Source of the DNA: Streptomyces sp. H27-H5
GTDB taxonomy: Bacteria > Actinomycetota > Actinomycetes > Streptomycetales > Streptomycetaceae
NCBI RefSeq assembly: GCF_026627505.1
Contig: NZ_JAPNLK010000006.1
Location: forward strand, 1 to 64,000
Direction: 5' to 3'
DNA: 64,000 nt
Shown here: one piece after another, positions 1 through 8,173 of the stretch
Numbering within the stretch: position 1 is the first letter of the stretch
Layout of the letters: the number at the start of each line of letters is the position of its first letter
Notes under the pieces: model-generated
What the model saw: only the letters and a program-made list of their open reading frames with translations
Told to the model about the DNA's origin: nothing
Databases searched by the model: none
Program-made: the position numbers and the translations under genes

Positions 1-100
1 GCACCACCGCCTGCCCGCTCAGCGCACCGGCCACGATCGTGCGCACCTTGCGCTCCTGCTTGCGGGACAACGGCAACGGTGCAGCAGCAGGGTGGGCCAT
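1..100 (-). CDS. Partial unknown gene, 5' end only
   Basis: An ATG at 98-100 on the minus strand opens a frame that runs off the left edge. Only the first 33 residues are visible, starting MAHPAAAPLPLSRKQERKVR and continuing into TIVAGALSGQAVV. The segment is basic (RKQERKVR) and could be the start of a DNA-binding protein or a transposase, but no family can be assigned from so few residues. It is divergent from the small gene that starts at 224. The mixed context here, next to an apparently truncated gene at 635, suggests mobile or rearranged DNA; that is inference. Confidence 0.4.
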   Translation of the reverse strand, partial: MAHPAAAPLPLSRKQERKVRTIVAGALSGQAVV

Positions 101-223
101 ACATGCTCCCGGGCAAAGGATGTGGCGGCGCGTCAGGACGAATACTGCCCCGCTCCGCCCGCGCTCCCGGACGGCGGGCCCCGAACCCCCGCCCCGGGGC
201 CGGCCGTGCGCCACACTGGCGTC

Positions 224-565
224 ATGCCGGTTCCCCCAAGGAGACTCAAGGACGACGTCGACGGCACCGTCGACCACTACGCCGCGCAACTGGGCCGCTG
301 GCCCGCCCTGGCCGAGGTTGATGTGTGCTGGCGCGGCTCGTTCGGATACCTGGCCGCGATCATCGAGCACGACGGGCAGGACGAGCACATCCCGCTGTGC
401 CGCATCGAGTACCTCGGCGACGACGAGGAGTGGGCCTTCGCTCTCTACTCAGCCGCCACCGACTCCTACACCGCGGCCCTCCTGCACACCGGCACCGACA
501 TCGGCCACCCCAACGACGCCTTCGACACCGCCGCCATCGTCCACCTCGCCGACCACGAGGCGTGA
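224..565 (+). CDS. Small conserved-looking hypothetical protein
   Basis: A 113-residue acidic protein beginning MPVPPRRLKDDVDGTVDHYA. The frame is open further upstream (to 92), but residues before this ATG are low-complexity Pro/Arg typical of noncoding GC-rich sequence. The body after the ATG has a balanced composition (GRWPALAEVDVCWRGSFGYL, then an acidic stretch around EYLGDDEEWAFALYSA), which supports real coding. There is no signal peptide, membrane segment or motif I recognise. The sequence CCCAAGGAGAC lies just inside the chosen start, so the exact start is uncertain. Function unknown. It sits between a partial minus-strand gene and a truncated-looking gene. Confidence 0.6.
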   Translation: MPVPPRRLKDDVDGTVDHYAAQLGRWPALAEVDVCWRGSFGYLAAIIEHDGQDEHIPLCRIEYLGDDEEWAFALYSAATDSYTAALLHTGTDIGHPNDAFDTAAIVHLADHEA

Positions 566-634
566 CCGCACCCAACCCGCCCAACCGGAAAAGGACCTGC
601 AACGCGCTGCACTAGGGCCGGCGCCTCCGCGGCC

Positions 635-1444
635 TTGCCGTCGACCCGGCCCTCGCCCTCTTCCTCTTCCTCGAACGCCTCCGGGGGGTCGACCCCGACC
701 CCGTCCCCGTCCGCCCCGCCCTCGGCGTCCGGGGCGGGGGCGGGCCCGCCCTCGGACCCGACGGGCGACCCCGTGCCGCGGCCCCCCTCCGCGCAGGCAC
801 CCCCGGCGGGCGGCAGGGCGCCGGCCGATCCGGCGGCGCCGCTGCGGGCGGCGGTACGGTCCCACGTGTGGGCCGCCGGCTGCGACCACGCCTACCTCTC
901 CCCCCGGGAACCGGCGGCCGTGCCCCCGCCCCCGGTGGAGGCGGACGCCGCCGCCTGGGCGCGGGACCGGCAGGCCGTGCACGCCGGGAGCCAGATCGTC
1001 GAGGTCACCCTGCACGGCACGGGGGAGGGGGCCGTGGTCCTCCAGGGCATGGAGGTCCGGGTGGCCGCCCGCCGCACCCCGCCCGCCTGGAACGTCTACC
1101 AGATGTCCCAGGGCTGCGGCGGGGGACTGACCCCGGCCACGTTCGCCGTCAACCTGGACGCCCCGAGGCCGCTGGCCCGGCCCGTCGCGGGCAACGACGC
1201 CGGGGAGGCGATCCCCGCGCCGGCGTTCCCCATGCGGGTCTCGGCGGCGGAACCGGTCGTGCTGCGGGTGGAGACGGCCACCACCGGCTGCGACTGCGAC
1301 TGGTACCTCGACCTGCGCTGGACCGGCCCCGCGGGCTCGGGCACCCTGCGCCTGGACGACGGGGGGAGCCCCTGGCGCACGAGCGCCCACCCGAACCGCC
1401 CGGTGTACGGATTTGCCACGGAGCGGTCCCGCTGGTCCCGCTGA
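635..1444 (+). pseudogene. 3' remnant of a membrane/regulator-type protein lacking its N-terminus
   Basis: The frame encodes a convincing C-terminal domain of about 185 residues: AGCDHAYLSPREP near the start, then an Ig-like beta-rich region, WNVYQMSQGCGGG, a CDCDWYLDLRW motif and the ending HPNRPVYGFATERSRWSR. Conserved-looking cysteines suggest a folded extracytoplasmic domain. The N-terminal 75 residues are only a Ser/Pro/Ala linker. The only usable start is a TTG at 635 without a ribosome-binding site. From memory, Streptomyces proteins with this C-terminal domain carry an N-terminal helix-turn-helix and a membrane segment before such a linker; both are absent here. I infer loss of the 5' part at a junction near 600-640. 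If the TTG is used, it could still be an intact 269-residue protein. Confidence 0.5.
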
Positions 1445-1594
1445 GGCGGGCACCCGCCCCGCCCCGGCCCGGGCCGCCGGCTGCCCCGCGCGGGCCTGCG
1501 GACCCCGCCCGGCCGGGGCAGCGGCGCTGTCAGTGGCCCCACCTAGACTCGACGGCAGACGCGACCGCCGACCAACGGGAAGGGAGGACCCACC

Positions 1595-4441
1595 GTGACG
1601 CCGCCACCGCCGCCGCCGGCGGACCCCCTCGTCCCGCTGTTGCGGCACGCCGCCGTGTTCCTCCCCGACGCCGTCCCCCGCCGGGGCCGGCTCGCCTTCT
1701 GGGCTCCCGACGGCGCCCCCCTCCCCGAGGTCGGGACCACGCAGCCGCTGAGCGTCGTCCGCCCGCACGGCAGCGGGGTGCGCGCCCGGACCGTCCCGGC
1801 CGTGGCCCTGCCCGTCGTCGACGCGCTGCCCCTGCTGGTCCGCGCGTCCCGCGACCTCGGCGTGGCCTGCGCCCCCGCCACGCGGGCCTGGGCCACCGCC
1901 GCCACCCACGCGCTCAGCCTGGTCGCGCGCGGCCGGTTGCTGCCCGGGGTGACCCCCGAGGGCGTCGACGCCTGGCGGGCCGGCCCGCTCGACGCCGAGG
2001 ACGTCGGGTACCTGCGCGCGGTCGCGGCCGCCCTGCCTTACGAGGCGTACGCCGCCCCGCTCGCCGGCCGCCGCCCGGTGACGCTCCCCGAACCGGAGGC
2101 CCTGGTCCGGGCGTTCCTGGACGCCGTGGCCGACGGCCTGCCCCGCACCCCGGCCGCCCCGGTGGCCGCCGGGCGTCCGTTCGCCGCGTCGGAGCCCCAG
2201 CGGGTCCCCGGCATACGGGAGTGGGCCACCCAGGTCGCGGCCGGCGCCGACACCGGGGTGGGGATCTCGCTGCGGCTCGACCTGTCCTCCTTCCGGCTGT
2301 TCGACGAGGCCGAGCCCGAGGACGTGCGGCGCGCCGGGGCCGCCGTGGTCCAGGTCCACAGCCTCGCGGACCCGACGCTCGTCGCCGACGCGGGCGCGCT
2401 CTGGGCCGGCACGGCCGCCGCCGGGTTCGGTCCGCGGGCGCGGATCGACGCCGTGCTCGCCCTGCGCCGGGCCGCCCGGGTGTGGCCACCGCTGCTGCGC
2501 CTGCTGGACCAGCCCGTGCCCGACGCCCTGGCCCTGTCGGATCCGGATCTGGAGGACCTGCTCGGCGCCGCCGCGACCCGGTTGGCGAGCGCCGGGGTGC
2601 TGGTCCACTGGCCGCGCGAGTTGGCCCGTACGTTGTCCGCGACCGCCGTCGTGCGGTCCACCGCACCCGGCTCCGCCACCGACGGCACGGCCTTCTTCGA
2701 CGCCGGACAGCTCTTCGCCTTCTCATGGGAACTCGCCCTCGGCGGCGACCGGCTCACCCCGGGGGAGATGGACGCGCTCGCGCAGGCGCACCGGCCCGTG
2801 GTGCGGCTGCGCGACCAGTGGGTGCGGGTGGATCCCGAGCTGGTGCGCAAGGCCCGCAAGCGGGAGTTGGGCCTGCTGGACCCGGTGGACGCGTTGGCCG
2901 CCGTGCTGACGGGGACGACCGAGGTCGAGGGCGAGCCGGTGGAGGCGGTCCCGGTGGGCGCGCTAGCCGCGCTGCGGGAGCGGCTCACCGGCGAACTCGC
3001 GCCGTTGCCGCAACCCGCCGCGTTGAAGGCCACCCTGCGCGACTACCAGGCGCGCGGTCTGGCCTGGCTGGACCTGATGACCTCGCTCGGTCTCGGCGGC
3101 TGCCTGGCCGACGACATGGGCCTCGGCAAGACGGTGACGCTGATCGCGCTGCACCTGCACCGGGACCGGGCCGAGCCGACGCTGGTCGTCTGCCCGGCCT
3201 CGCTGCTGGGCAACTGGCAGCGGGAGATCGAGCGGTTCGCCCCCGGCACCCCGGTCCGCCGGTTCCACGGCGTCGGCCGCAGCCTCGAAGGGCTGGACGA
3301 GGCGGGCGGGTTCGTGCTCACCACGTACGGGACGATGCGCGCCGGCGCCCCCCGCCTGGCCGAGCAGCGCTGGGGCATGGTCGTCGCGGACGAGGCCCAG
3401 CACGTGAAGAACCCGCATTCGGCGACGGCGAAGGCCCTGCGCACCATCCCCGCGCCCGCCCGGGTGGCGCTGACGGGCACCCCGGTGGAGAACAACCTCT
3501 CCGAGCTGTGGGCGCTCCTCGACTGGACCACGCCCGGGCTGCTGGGCCCGCTCACCACCTTCCGGGCGCGCCACGCCCGCCCGGTGGAGCACCAGCAGGA
3601 GGAGGACGGCGGCAACGACGAGGCGGTCGCCCGACTGGCCGCGCTGGTACGGCCCTTCCTGCTGCGGCGCAAGAAGTCCGACCCCGGCATCGCGCCCGAA
3701 CTCCCGCCGAAGACCGAGACCGACCACCCGGTGTCGCTCACCCGGGAGCAGGCCTCCCTCTACCAGGCCGCGGTGGACGAGGCGATGGCCGTGATCGAGA
3801 CGAGCGAGGGCATCGAACGACGCGGAATGATCATGAAGTTGTTGGCCTCGCTCAAGCAGATCTGCAACCACCCCGCGCAGTACCTCAAGGAAGAGTCGCC
3901 CCGGATCCCGCACCGGTCGGGCAAGCTCGCGCTGCTGGACGAGTTGCTGGACACGATCCTGGCCGAGGGCGGCTCGGTGTTGATCTTCACGCAGTACGTG
4001 ACGATGGCCCGCATCATCGAGCGGCACCTGGCGAACCGCGGCATCGCGCACCAACTGCTGCACGGCGGGACGCCGGTGGCGCGCCGCGAGGAACTCGTGG
4101 ACCGGTTCCAGGCGGGCGAGGTGCCGGTGTTCCTGCTGTCGCTGAAGGCGGCGGGCACCGGCCTGAACCTCACGCGCGCCGGTCACGTCGTCCACTTCGA
4201 CCGCTGGTGGAACCCCGCCGTGGAGGAACAGGCCACCGACCGCGCCTACCGCATCGGCCAGACCCAGCCCGTACAGGTGCACCGGATCATCGCGGAGGGC
4301 ACCGTCGAGGACCGGATCGCCGAGATGCTGGAGGCGAAGCGGGCCCTGGCCGACGCCGTGCTGGGCTCCGGCGAGTCGGCGCTGACCGAGCTGTCCGACC
4401 GCGAACTGGCCGACCTGGTGTCCCTGCGGAGGCCCGAATGA
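1595..4441 (+). CDS. SNF2-family DEAD/DEAH-box helicase
   Basis: A 948-residue SF2 ATPase of the SNF2/HepA type, expected to translocate on double-stranded DNA and remodel protein-DNA complexes. The N-terminal ~480 residues form an uncharacterised accessory region. The ATPase core has motif I DDMGLGKT (506-513), Ia VVCPASLL, motif II DEAQ (599-602), motif III LTGTPVENN, and C-lobe motifs FTQYV, KAAGTGLNLTRA, HFDRWWNPAVE and DRAYRIGQ. The start is GTG at 1595, preceded by GGGAGGAC. The stop overlaps the ATG of the SWIM zinc-finger gene (ATGA), so the two are translationally coupled and probably act together. The precise role (stalled RNA polymerase removal, repair or defence) is not known from sequence. 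Confidence 0.93.
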   Translation: MTPPPPPPADPLVPLLRHAAVFLPDAVPRRGRLAFWAPDGAPLPEVGTTQPLSVVRPHGSGVRARTVPAVALPVVDALPLLVRASRDLGVACAPATRAWATAATHALSLVARGRLLPGVTPEGVDAWRAGPLDAEDVGYLRAVAAALPYEAYAAPLAGRRPVTLPEPEALVRAFLDAVADGLPRTPAAPVAAGRPFAASEPQRVPGIREWATQVAAGADTGVGISLRLDLSSFRLFDEAEPEDVRRAGAAVVQVHSLADPTLVADAGALWAGTAAAGFGPRARIDAVLALRRAARVWPPLLRLLDQPVPDALALSDPDLEDLLGAAATRLASAGVLVHWPRELARTLSATAVVRSTAPGSATDGTAFFDAGQLFAFSWELALGGDRLTPGEMDALAQAHRPVVRLRDQWVRVDPELVRKARKRELGLLDPVDALAAVLTGTTEVEGEPVEAVPVGALAALRERLTGELAPLPQPAALKATLRDYQARGLAWLDLMTSLGLGGCLADDMGLGKTVTLIALHLHRDRAEPTLVVCPASLLGNWQREIERFAPGTPVRRFHGVGRSLEGLDEAGGFVLTTYGTMRAGAPRLAEQRWGMVVADEAQHVKNPHSATAKALRTIPAPARVALTGTPVENNLSELWALLDWTTPGLLGPLTTFRARHARPVEHQQEEDGGNDEAVARLAALVRPFLLRRKKSDPGIAPELPPKTETDHPVSLTREQASLYQAAVDEAMAVIETSEGIERRGMIMKLLASLKQICNHPAQYLKEESPRIPHRSGKLALLDELLDTILAEGGSVLIFTQYVTMARIIERHLANRGIAHQLLHGGTPVARREELVDRFQAGEVPVFLLSLKAAGTGLNLTRAGHVVHFDRWWNPAVEEQATDRAYRIGQTQPVQVHRIIAEGTVEDRIAEMLEAKRALADAVLGSGESALTELSDRELADLVSLRRPE

Positions 4442-5643
4442 TCACCGCGCGGGACGATCGTCGGCGCACGTTCGAGACCGTGCCCCCCGGACTGGAGGCG
4501 ACCACCTGGTGGGGTCGGGCCTGGGTGGTCGCGCTGGAGGAGCGCGCCCCCGACGCGGCCCGCCTGGCCCGGGGGCACGCCTATGCCGCCGAGGGCCACG
4601 TCGACGCGGTGACGATCACCCCGGGTCGGATCGTGGCGTACGTCCGGGGGAGCAGGGCCCGCCCGTACCGCACCGAACTGGCGCTGCCGGCCTTCGCGGA
4701 CGCCGAATGGGGAGAGGTCCTGGAGACGGTCGCCGCCGACCCCGCGGCGCTCGCGGCCCTGCTGGAACGGGAGGTTCCGGAGTCCCTCGCGGAGACGGTC
4801 CTGCCGGGCCCGGCCGAACTGCTCGCGCGCTGCTCCTGCCCCGACGTGGGGCGGCCGCCGTGCAAGCACGCGGCGGCCCTCTGCTACCGGGCGGCCCGAC
4901 TGCTGGACGAGGACCCGTTCGTGCTGCTGCTCCTGCGCGGACGCGGGGAGCGGGAACTGCTGGAGGAGCTGACCCGGCGCAACGCCGCCCACGCCGCCCA
5001 CGAACAGCCCGACGCCACCGCCGACTTCCCCGGGGTCCCCGCCCGCGCGGCGGTGGCCCGCACCGCGCCGCCCCCGCTGCCGGCGCCGATGCGCGCCCCG
5101 GCCGCCCCCGGGCTGCCGCCCGCCTACCCGGCCGACCCCGCCGCGCCCGACCCGCTCGCACTGGACCAGCTCGCGACGGACGCGGGCGCCCGCGCCCTCG
5201 CGCTGCTGGCGACCGGCGAGGACCCGATCGCCGGCCTCACCCTGTGGCAGGACGCCGTCCGGCTGGCCTCCGCGCACCCGACGGCCGGCCTGACCGGCGT
5301 CGCCCGCACCCTCTACCGGGACCTGGCCCGCGCCACCGGCCGGACCACCACCGACCTTGCCCGGGGCGCGGCCGCCTGGCGCCAGGGGGGTCTGCCGGGC
5401 CTGTCCGTCCTCGACGAACCCTGGGATCCGCCGGCGGGCCCCTTCGACCGGGCGCGCCCCGCCCTGCTCGCCGCGGGCCGTGGCCTGTACCGCCCCGACC
5501 GCAACCGCCTCACCGCCGGGACCCGTCAGCTCCGGCTCGGCCGCGAGGGCCTCTGGTACCCGTACGAGTCCCGCCTCGACGACGCCGACTGGTGGCCCTC
5601 CGGCCGCCCGTCCACGGACCCGGTGACGGCCCTGCAGCGCTGA
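4438..5643 (+). CDS. SWIM zinc-finger protein
   Basis: A 401-residue protein with a SWIM-type zinc finger: C132-x-C134-x7-C142-x-H144 within CSCPDVGRPPCKHAAA. The N-terminus has a WWGRAWV motif (ATTWWGRAWVVALEE), typical of SWIM proteins paired with SNF2 helicases. A Pro/Ala-rich linker around residues 195-240 separates it from a C-terminal helical domain ending PYESRLDDADWW. SWIM domains bind DNA or proteins. The start ATG overlaps the helicase stop by 4 nt, so the protein is probably made in stoichiometric ratio with the helicase and may act as its targeting subunit (inference). No catalytic motif is visible. Confidence 0.88.
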   Translation: MITARDDRRRTFETVPPGLEATTWWGRAWVVALEERAPDAARLARGHAYAAEGHVDAVTITPGRIVAYVRGSRARPYRTELALPAFADAEWGEVLETVAADPAALAALLEREVPESLAETVLPGPAELLARCSCPDVGRPPCKHAAALCYRAARLLDEDPFVLLLLRGRGERELLEELTRRNAAHAAHEQPDATADFPGVPARAAVARTAPPPLPAPMRAPAAPGLPPAYPADPAAPDPLALDQLATDAGARALALLATGEDPIAGLTLWQDAVRLASAHPTAGLTGVARTLYRDLARATGRTTTDLARGAAAWRQGGLPGLSVLDEPWDPPAGPFDRARPALLAAGRGLYRPDRNRLTAGTRQLRLGREGLWYPYESRLDDADWWPSGRPSTDPVTALQR

Positions 5644-5938
5644 GCGCCCCGACGGACCGGTGCCGCCGGGCGGACCGGTGCCGCCGTGCGGAGCATGCGG
5701 CCCCGGGCGCCGTCCCGCGGTGTCCGTCGACCCTTCCTCGGCGTCCGCCAGGGCTTCGGCGACGGCGTCGTCGGACGCGTCCGCCCGCCGGCGTGGCTCG
5801 ACGACGTCCGGCCGCGACGCCGGGGCGTCGGTACGGGGCATCGGTCCATGACGTCGGATCGCGATGCGGGGCCGTCAGGCCGGGCCGTCGCGGCGCGGCG
5901 TGGGGCGTCCGGTCGGGGCGTCGGTCCGCGCGGGGCCG
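5644..5938. other. Intergenic region with GC-rich direct repeats, no gene seen
   Basis: No convincing coding sequence. The region carries short repeats: two copies of GGACCGGTGCCGCCG near 5655-5687, several GGGGCGTCGGT-like units, and the first copy (5866-5884) of a 19-nt direct repeat whose second copy (5930-5948) overlaps the end of the convergent HAD gene. It separates the SWIM gene from that gene. Confidence 0.5.
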
Positions 5939-5948
5939 TCAGGCCGGG
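5866..5948. repeat. 19-nt exact direct repeat pair
   Basis: GCGGGGCCGTCAGGCCGGG occurs at 5866-5884 and again at 5930-5948, with an offset of 64 nt. Each copy contains the inverted pair GGCC...GGCC, so each can also form a small hairpin. The second copy includes the stop codon region of the minus-strand HAD gene. Confidence 0.7.
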
Positions 5949-6493
5949 GTGTCGGGTCGGTCGAGGTGGGTCGCCCAGTGGGTGAGCGCGGCGAAGTCGC
6001 GGTCGCGGAGCCCGTGGCGCGGATGGACGCGCAACAACAGGGCCGGGGCGGGGTGATGGGCGGCGACCCAGGCCCGGTCCCGCGGGTTGATCATGTCGTC
6101 GACCCAGGCGAACGGGCGGCCGGCGGCCCAGGCGAGGAGCGGGCGGGTCTTCCAGGAAAGGCCGTCGGGATCGTGGGCGAACAGCTCCGGCCACTCGATC
6201 ACCGGGAGATCGCCGGGCAGCCCGATGCGCGGGGCGATCATCGTGTTGGCCTGGTGCATCCAGGTGGTCGCCCAGGCGAGTTCGTAGGGCAGGGCCAGCA
6301 ATCGGGCACCGTGGGCGGGGTGCAGGCGGACCCGGAGCCCGCGCCGTGCGCTGCGCGAATCCGGGGCGCGGCGGGACATCCAGATCTCGGGACGCATCCG
6401 GTGGCTGTCGTACCCGCGCAGCCCGGCGAGCCGCGACCGGAAGGGGTTGAGCGGGCCGTCCACATCAAGGAGAAGCAGCGGGCTGTTCATCAT
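5939..6493 (-). CDS. HAD-like protein (Swiss Army Knife RNA-repair HAD type)
   Basis: A 184-residue protein starting at tandem ATGs (6493 and 6490). The N-terminal motif LLLLDVDGPLNPF (D10, D12) is the DxDG signature of the haloacid dehalogenase fold. FAWVDDMINPRDRAW near residue 137 supplies the second acidic motif (DD). The short length with almost no cap and the DGPLNP signature match the HAD domain described in Swiss Army Knife RNA-repair proteins, mostly found as standalone phosphatase-like proteins in actinobacteria. Substrate unknown. It is divergent from the chaplin gene across a region with two inverted repeats. The frame extends upstream to 6535, but that stretch covers those repeats, so the tandem ATG start is preferred. 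Confidence 0.8.
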   Translation of the reverse strand: MMNSPLLLLDVDGPLNPFRSRLAGLRGYDSHRMRPEIWMSRRAPDSRSARRGLRVRLHPAHGARLLALPYELAWATTWMHQANTMIAPRIGLPGDLPVIEWPELFAHDPDGLSWKTRPLLAWAAGRPFAWVDDMINPRDRAWVAAHHPAPALLLRVHPRHGLRDRDFAALTHWATHLDRPDTPA

Positions 6494-6500
6494 GAGATAG

Positions 6501-6560
6501 GCATTACCCCGTACACGATGGGGTGAAATGCCCATCGGCGCTATAACCCGATTGGGGTTA
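6501..6560. promoter_or_regulatory. Two inverted repeats between divergent HAD and chaplin genes
   Basis: Directly visible are GCATTACCCC (6501-6510) facing GGGGTGAAATGC (6520-6531), a near-perfect inverted repeat with a 2-nt bulge, and TAACCC (6544-6549) facing GGGTTA (6555-6560) with a 5-nt spacer. Both share an ACCCC/GGGGT core and lie in the only shared control region of the two genes. They may be operator sites or a leader hairpin of the chaplin transcript (inference). Confidence 0.45.
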
Positions 6561-6620
6561 CGGCGTTGTTTCCGGTGCGGGCGTCTCGCCCGCGGACTCC
6601 TCCGGAAGGCGGGAAAACTG

Positions 6621-7358
6621 ATGCGTCACAGTCGTCGCAATGGCTTGATCACGGCGGTGGTTGCGGGAGGTGGACTGGCGGTCGCGGGGGTGGGTGGCCT
6701 CGCCTACGCCGATGCGGACGCGGGCGGCAGAGCCGCAGGCTCCCCGGGCCTGCTCGCCGGGAACCTGGTGCAACTGCCGGTGAACACACCGGTGAACGTG
6801 TGCGGGAACACCGTCAGCGTGGTCGGGCTCCTCAACTCCGCCACCGGCAACCGCTGCACGAACGCCTCCCAGGGCGGCGGCGTCCGCTCCGGCTCGGGCG
6901 CCTCGGGGCAGGGCCACTCCTCGTCCTCCACGAAGGCCGGTACGGCCAACGGCGGCGGATCGGTGGCCGACGGACAGACGACGGGTTCTCCCGGCCTGCT
7001 GTCCGGCAACGGCATCCAGCTCCCCGTGGACCTCCCGCTGAACGTCAGCGGCAACTCCGTGAACGTGGTCGGAATCGGCAACCCCTCCAGCGGCAACATC
7101 TCCGTCAACGGCGGCAAGCCCAGCGGTGGCAAGCCGGTCCAGCCGCCCGTCGTCGTCACGCCGCCCGTCATCCCGCCGGCGCCCGTCACGCAGGTGAAGC
7201 CGCCGGCGCCGCATACCCCGCAGACGCCGCCCCGGCACACCGAAGCCCTCGCCCACACCGGGTCCGACGGCCTCGGCTACCTGATCCCCGGCAGTGGCGC
7301 GCTGCTGCTCGGCGGAGCGCTGCTGTACCGCCGCTTCCGTACGCAGGGTTCCGTCTAG
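6621..7358 (+). CDS. Long chaplin with C-terminal sortase signal
   Basis: A 245-residue secreted, wall-anchored amyloid-forming surface protein that helps aerial hyphae and spores become hydrophobic. A signal peptide spans about residues 1-32 (RRNG, then a Val/Gly-rich core ending LAYADA). Chaplin domain 1 (41-82, GSPGLLAGNLVQLPVN) has the usual two cysteines C61 and C79. Domain 2 (122-164, GSPGLLSGNGIQLPVD) has none. A Pro-rich wall-spanning linker is followed by LAHTG (210-214), a hydrophobic segment and RRFR, a class E sortase signal. The start ATG at 6621 follows CCGGAAGGCGGG. In domain 2 the cysteines are replaced by Ser and Ile, so only domain 1 can form the disulphide. The tail overlaps the convergent DUF2293 gene by 4 nt. 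Confidence 0.95.
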   Translation: MRHSRRNGLITAVVAGGGLAVAGVGGLAYADADAGGRAAGSPGLLAGNLVQLPVNTPVNVCGNTVSVVGLLNSATGNRCTNASQGGGVRSGSGASGQGHSSSSTKAGTANGGGSVADGQTTGSPGLLSGNGIQLPVDLPLNVSGNSVNVVGIGNPSSGNISVNGGKPSGGKPVQPPVVVTPPVIPPAPVTQVKPPAPHTPQTPPRHTEALAHTGSDGLGYLIPGSGALLLGGALLYRRFRTQGSV

Positions 7359-8035
7359 GCCGTCTCGGCCCGGACCGGCTCCCCGGACGCCGCCCGCCAT
7401 CCGTCCAGGATCGCGTCGATCCGCTCCGCCAGCCGGGCCCGGGCGGCGAACCGCGGCACTCCCGCCATGAGCAGGGCGTCGTACTCGGTGTCGAGGTGCC
7501 GCACGGCCGCCCGCACCGCCATGGACACCGCCGGTTCGTCCAGGGCCCGGCCTGCGGCGGTCCGGCCCACGCGGCCACTGCCGCGCAGCGAGGCGTGCGC
7601 CGCGATGACCCGCGCGCGTTCCTCCGGGCAGCCGGGGAACAGCCGCCGGATCTCGGCGGTGAAGGCCGCCGTGAAGCGGACGTCCTCGGCCGCGCGCCGC
7701 AGCCGGTCGCGGTCCCTGCGGCGGGCCCGCACCTCGGCGTCCGCGAGGCAGGCGCGCTCGGCGCGGGCCAGGGCGGCCTCCTCGACCAACAGGCCCTGGC
7801 GTTCGTAGCGATGGCGGCGTTTGTGCCGGCGCACCACGACGGCGGAGAGTGAACTGGCCTCCCGCGCACGTCGGGTGAGCGCCGCGTCGCCGCGCGGCAG
7901 GTAGACCAGATGGCCGAGGTCGACGCAGTCCAGGCAGCGGGGCACTCCCGCCTCGCGGACGAGGAGCCGGAGCGGGCCCTGCCGGCACTCGGCGCAGTGG
8001 ATCCGCTTGTGCGACTCGAACACGACAAGACTCAT
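7355..8035 (-). CDS. DUF2293 domain protein
   Basis: A 226-residue Arg-rich protein. The N-terminus has two possible zinc-binding pairs: H13-C14-x2-C17 (HCAEC) and C34-x2-C37 (CLDC). The middle is a basic helical segment with RRHKRRHRYERQGLL. The C-terminal half (FTAEIRRLFPGCPEERARVIAAHAS... to AVRHLDTEYDALL) matches the DUF2293 family as I remember it. Molecular function is unknown; basic character and zinc ligands suggest nucleic-acid binding. It converges on, and overlaps by 4 nt, the chaplin gene. Transcription is toward the chaplin 3' end, so the two may share termination signals. Confidence 0.8.
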   Translation of the reverse strand: MSLVVFESHKRIHCAECRQGPLRLLVREAGVPRCLDCVDLGHLVYLPRGDAALTRRAREASSLSAVVVRRHKRRHRYERQGLLVEEAALARAERACLADAEVRARRRDRDRLRRAAEDVRFTAAFTAEIRRLFPGCPEERARVIAAHASLRGSGRVGRTAAGRALDEPAVSMAVRAAVRHLDTEYDALLMAGVPRFAARARLAERIDAILDGWRAASGEPVRAETA

Positions 8036-8173
8036 GACGGAGTGATACCGCGCGGCGGTCCTTATATCACCTTGTAGAGCAGGGTTGTTGTCCTTTCATC
8101 GGATCTTCCTCGACGTCGTGATCTCCTCCTACCGTGAGGCGGCCGGGCCGCGGTGGCCCGTGGAGGAGGAACG

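Noticed and set aside
449..2608. Long minus-strand reading frame of 719 codons
   Set aside because: It is the antisense shadow of the helicase and remnant genes; Arg/Gly/Pro-rich composition with no domain.
868..4437. Very long plus-strand frame upstream of and continuous with the SWIM gene
   Set aside because: The part before 4438 is out of frame with the clear SNF2 helicase and is low-complexity Arg/Pro/Gly. Only the end from 4438 is real (SWIM protein).
5644..5938. CRISPR-like repeats
   Set aside because: Repeats are few, of unequal spacing and GC-rich; there is no regular repeat-spacer pattern and no cas gene.
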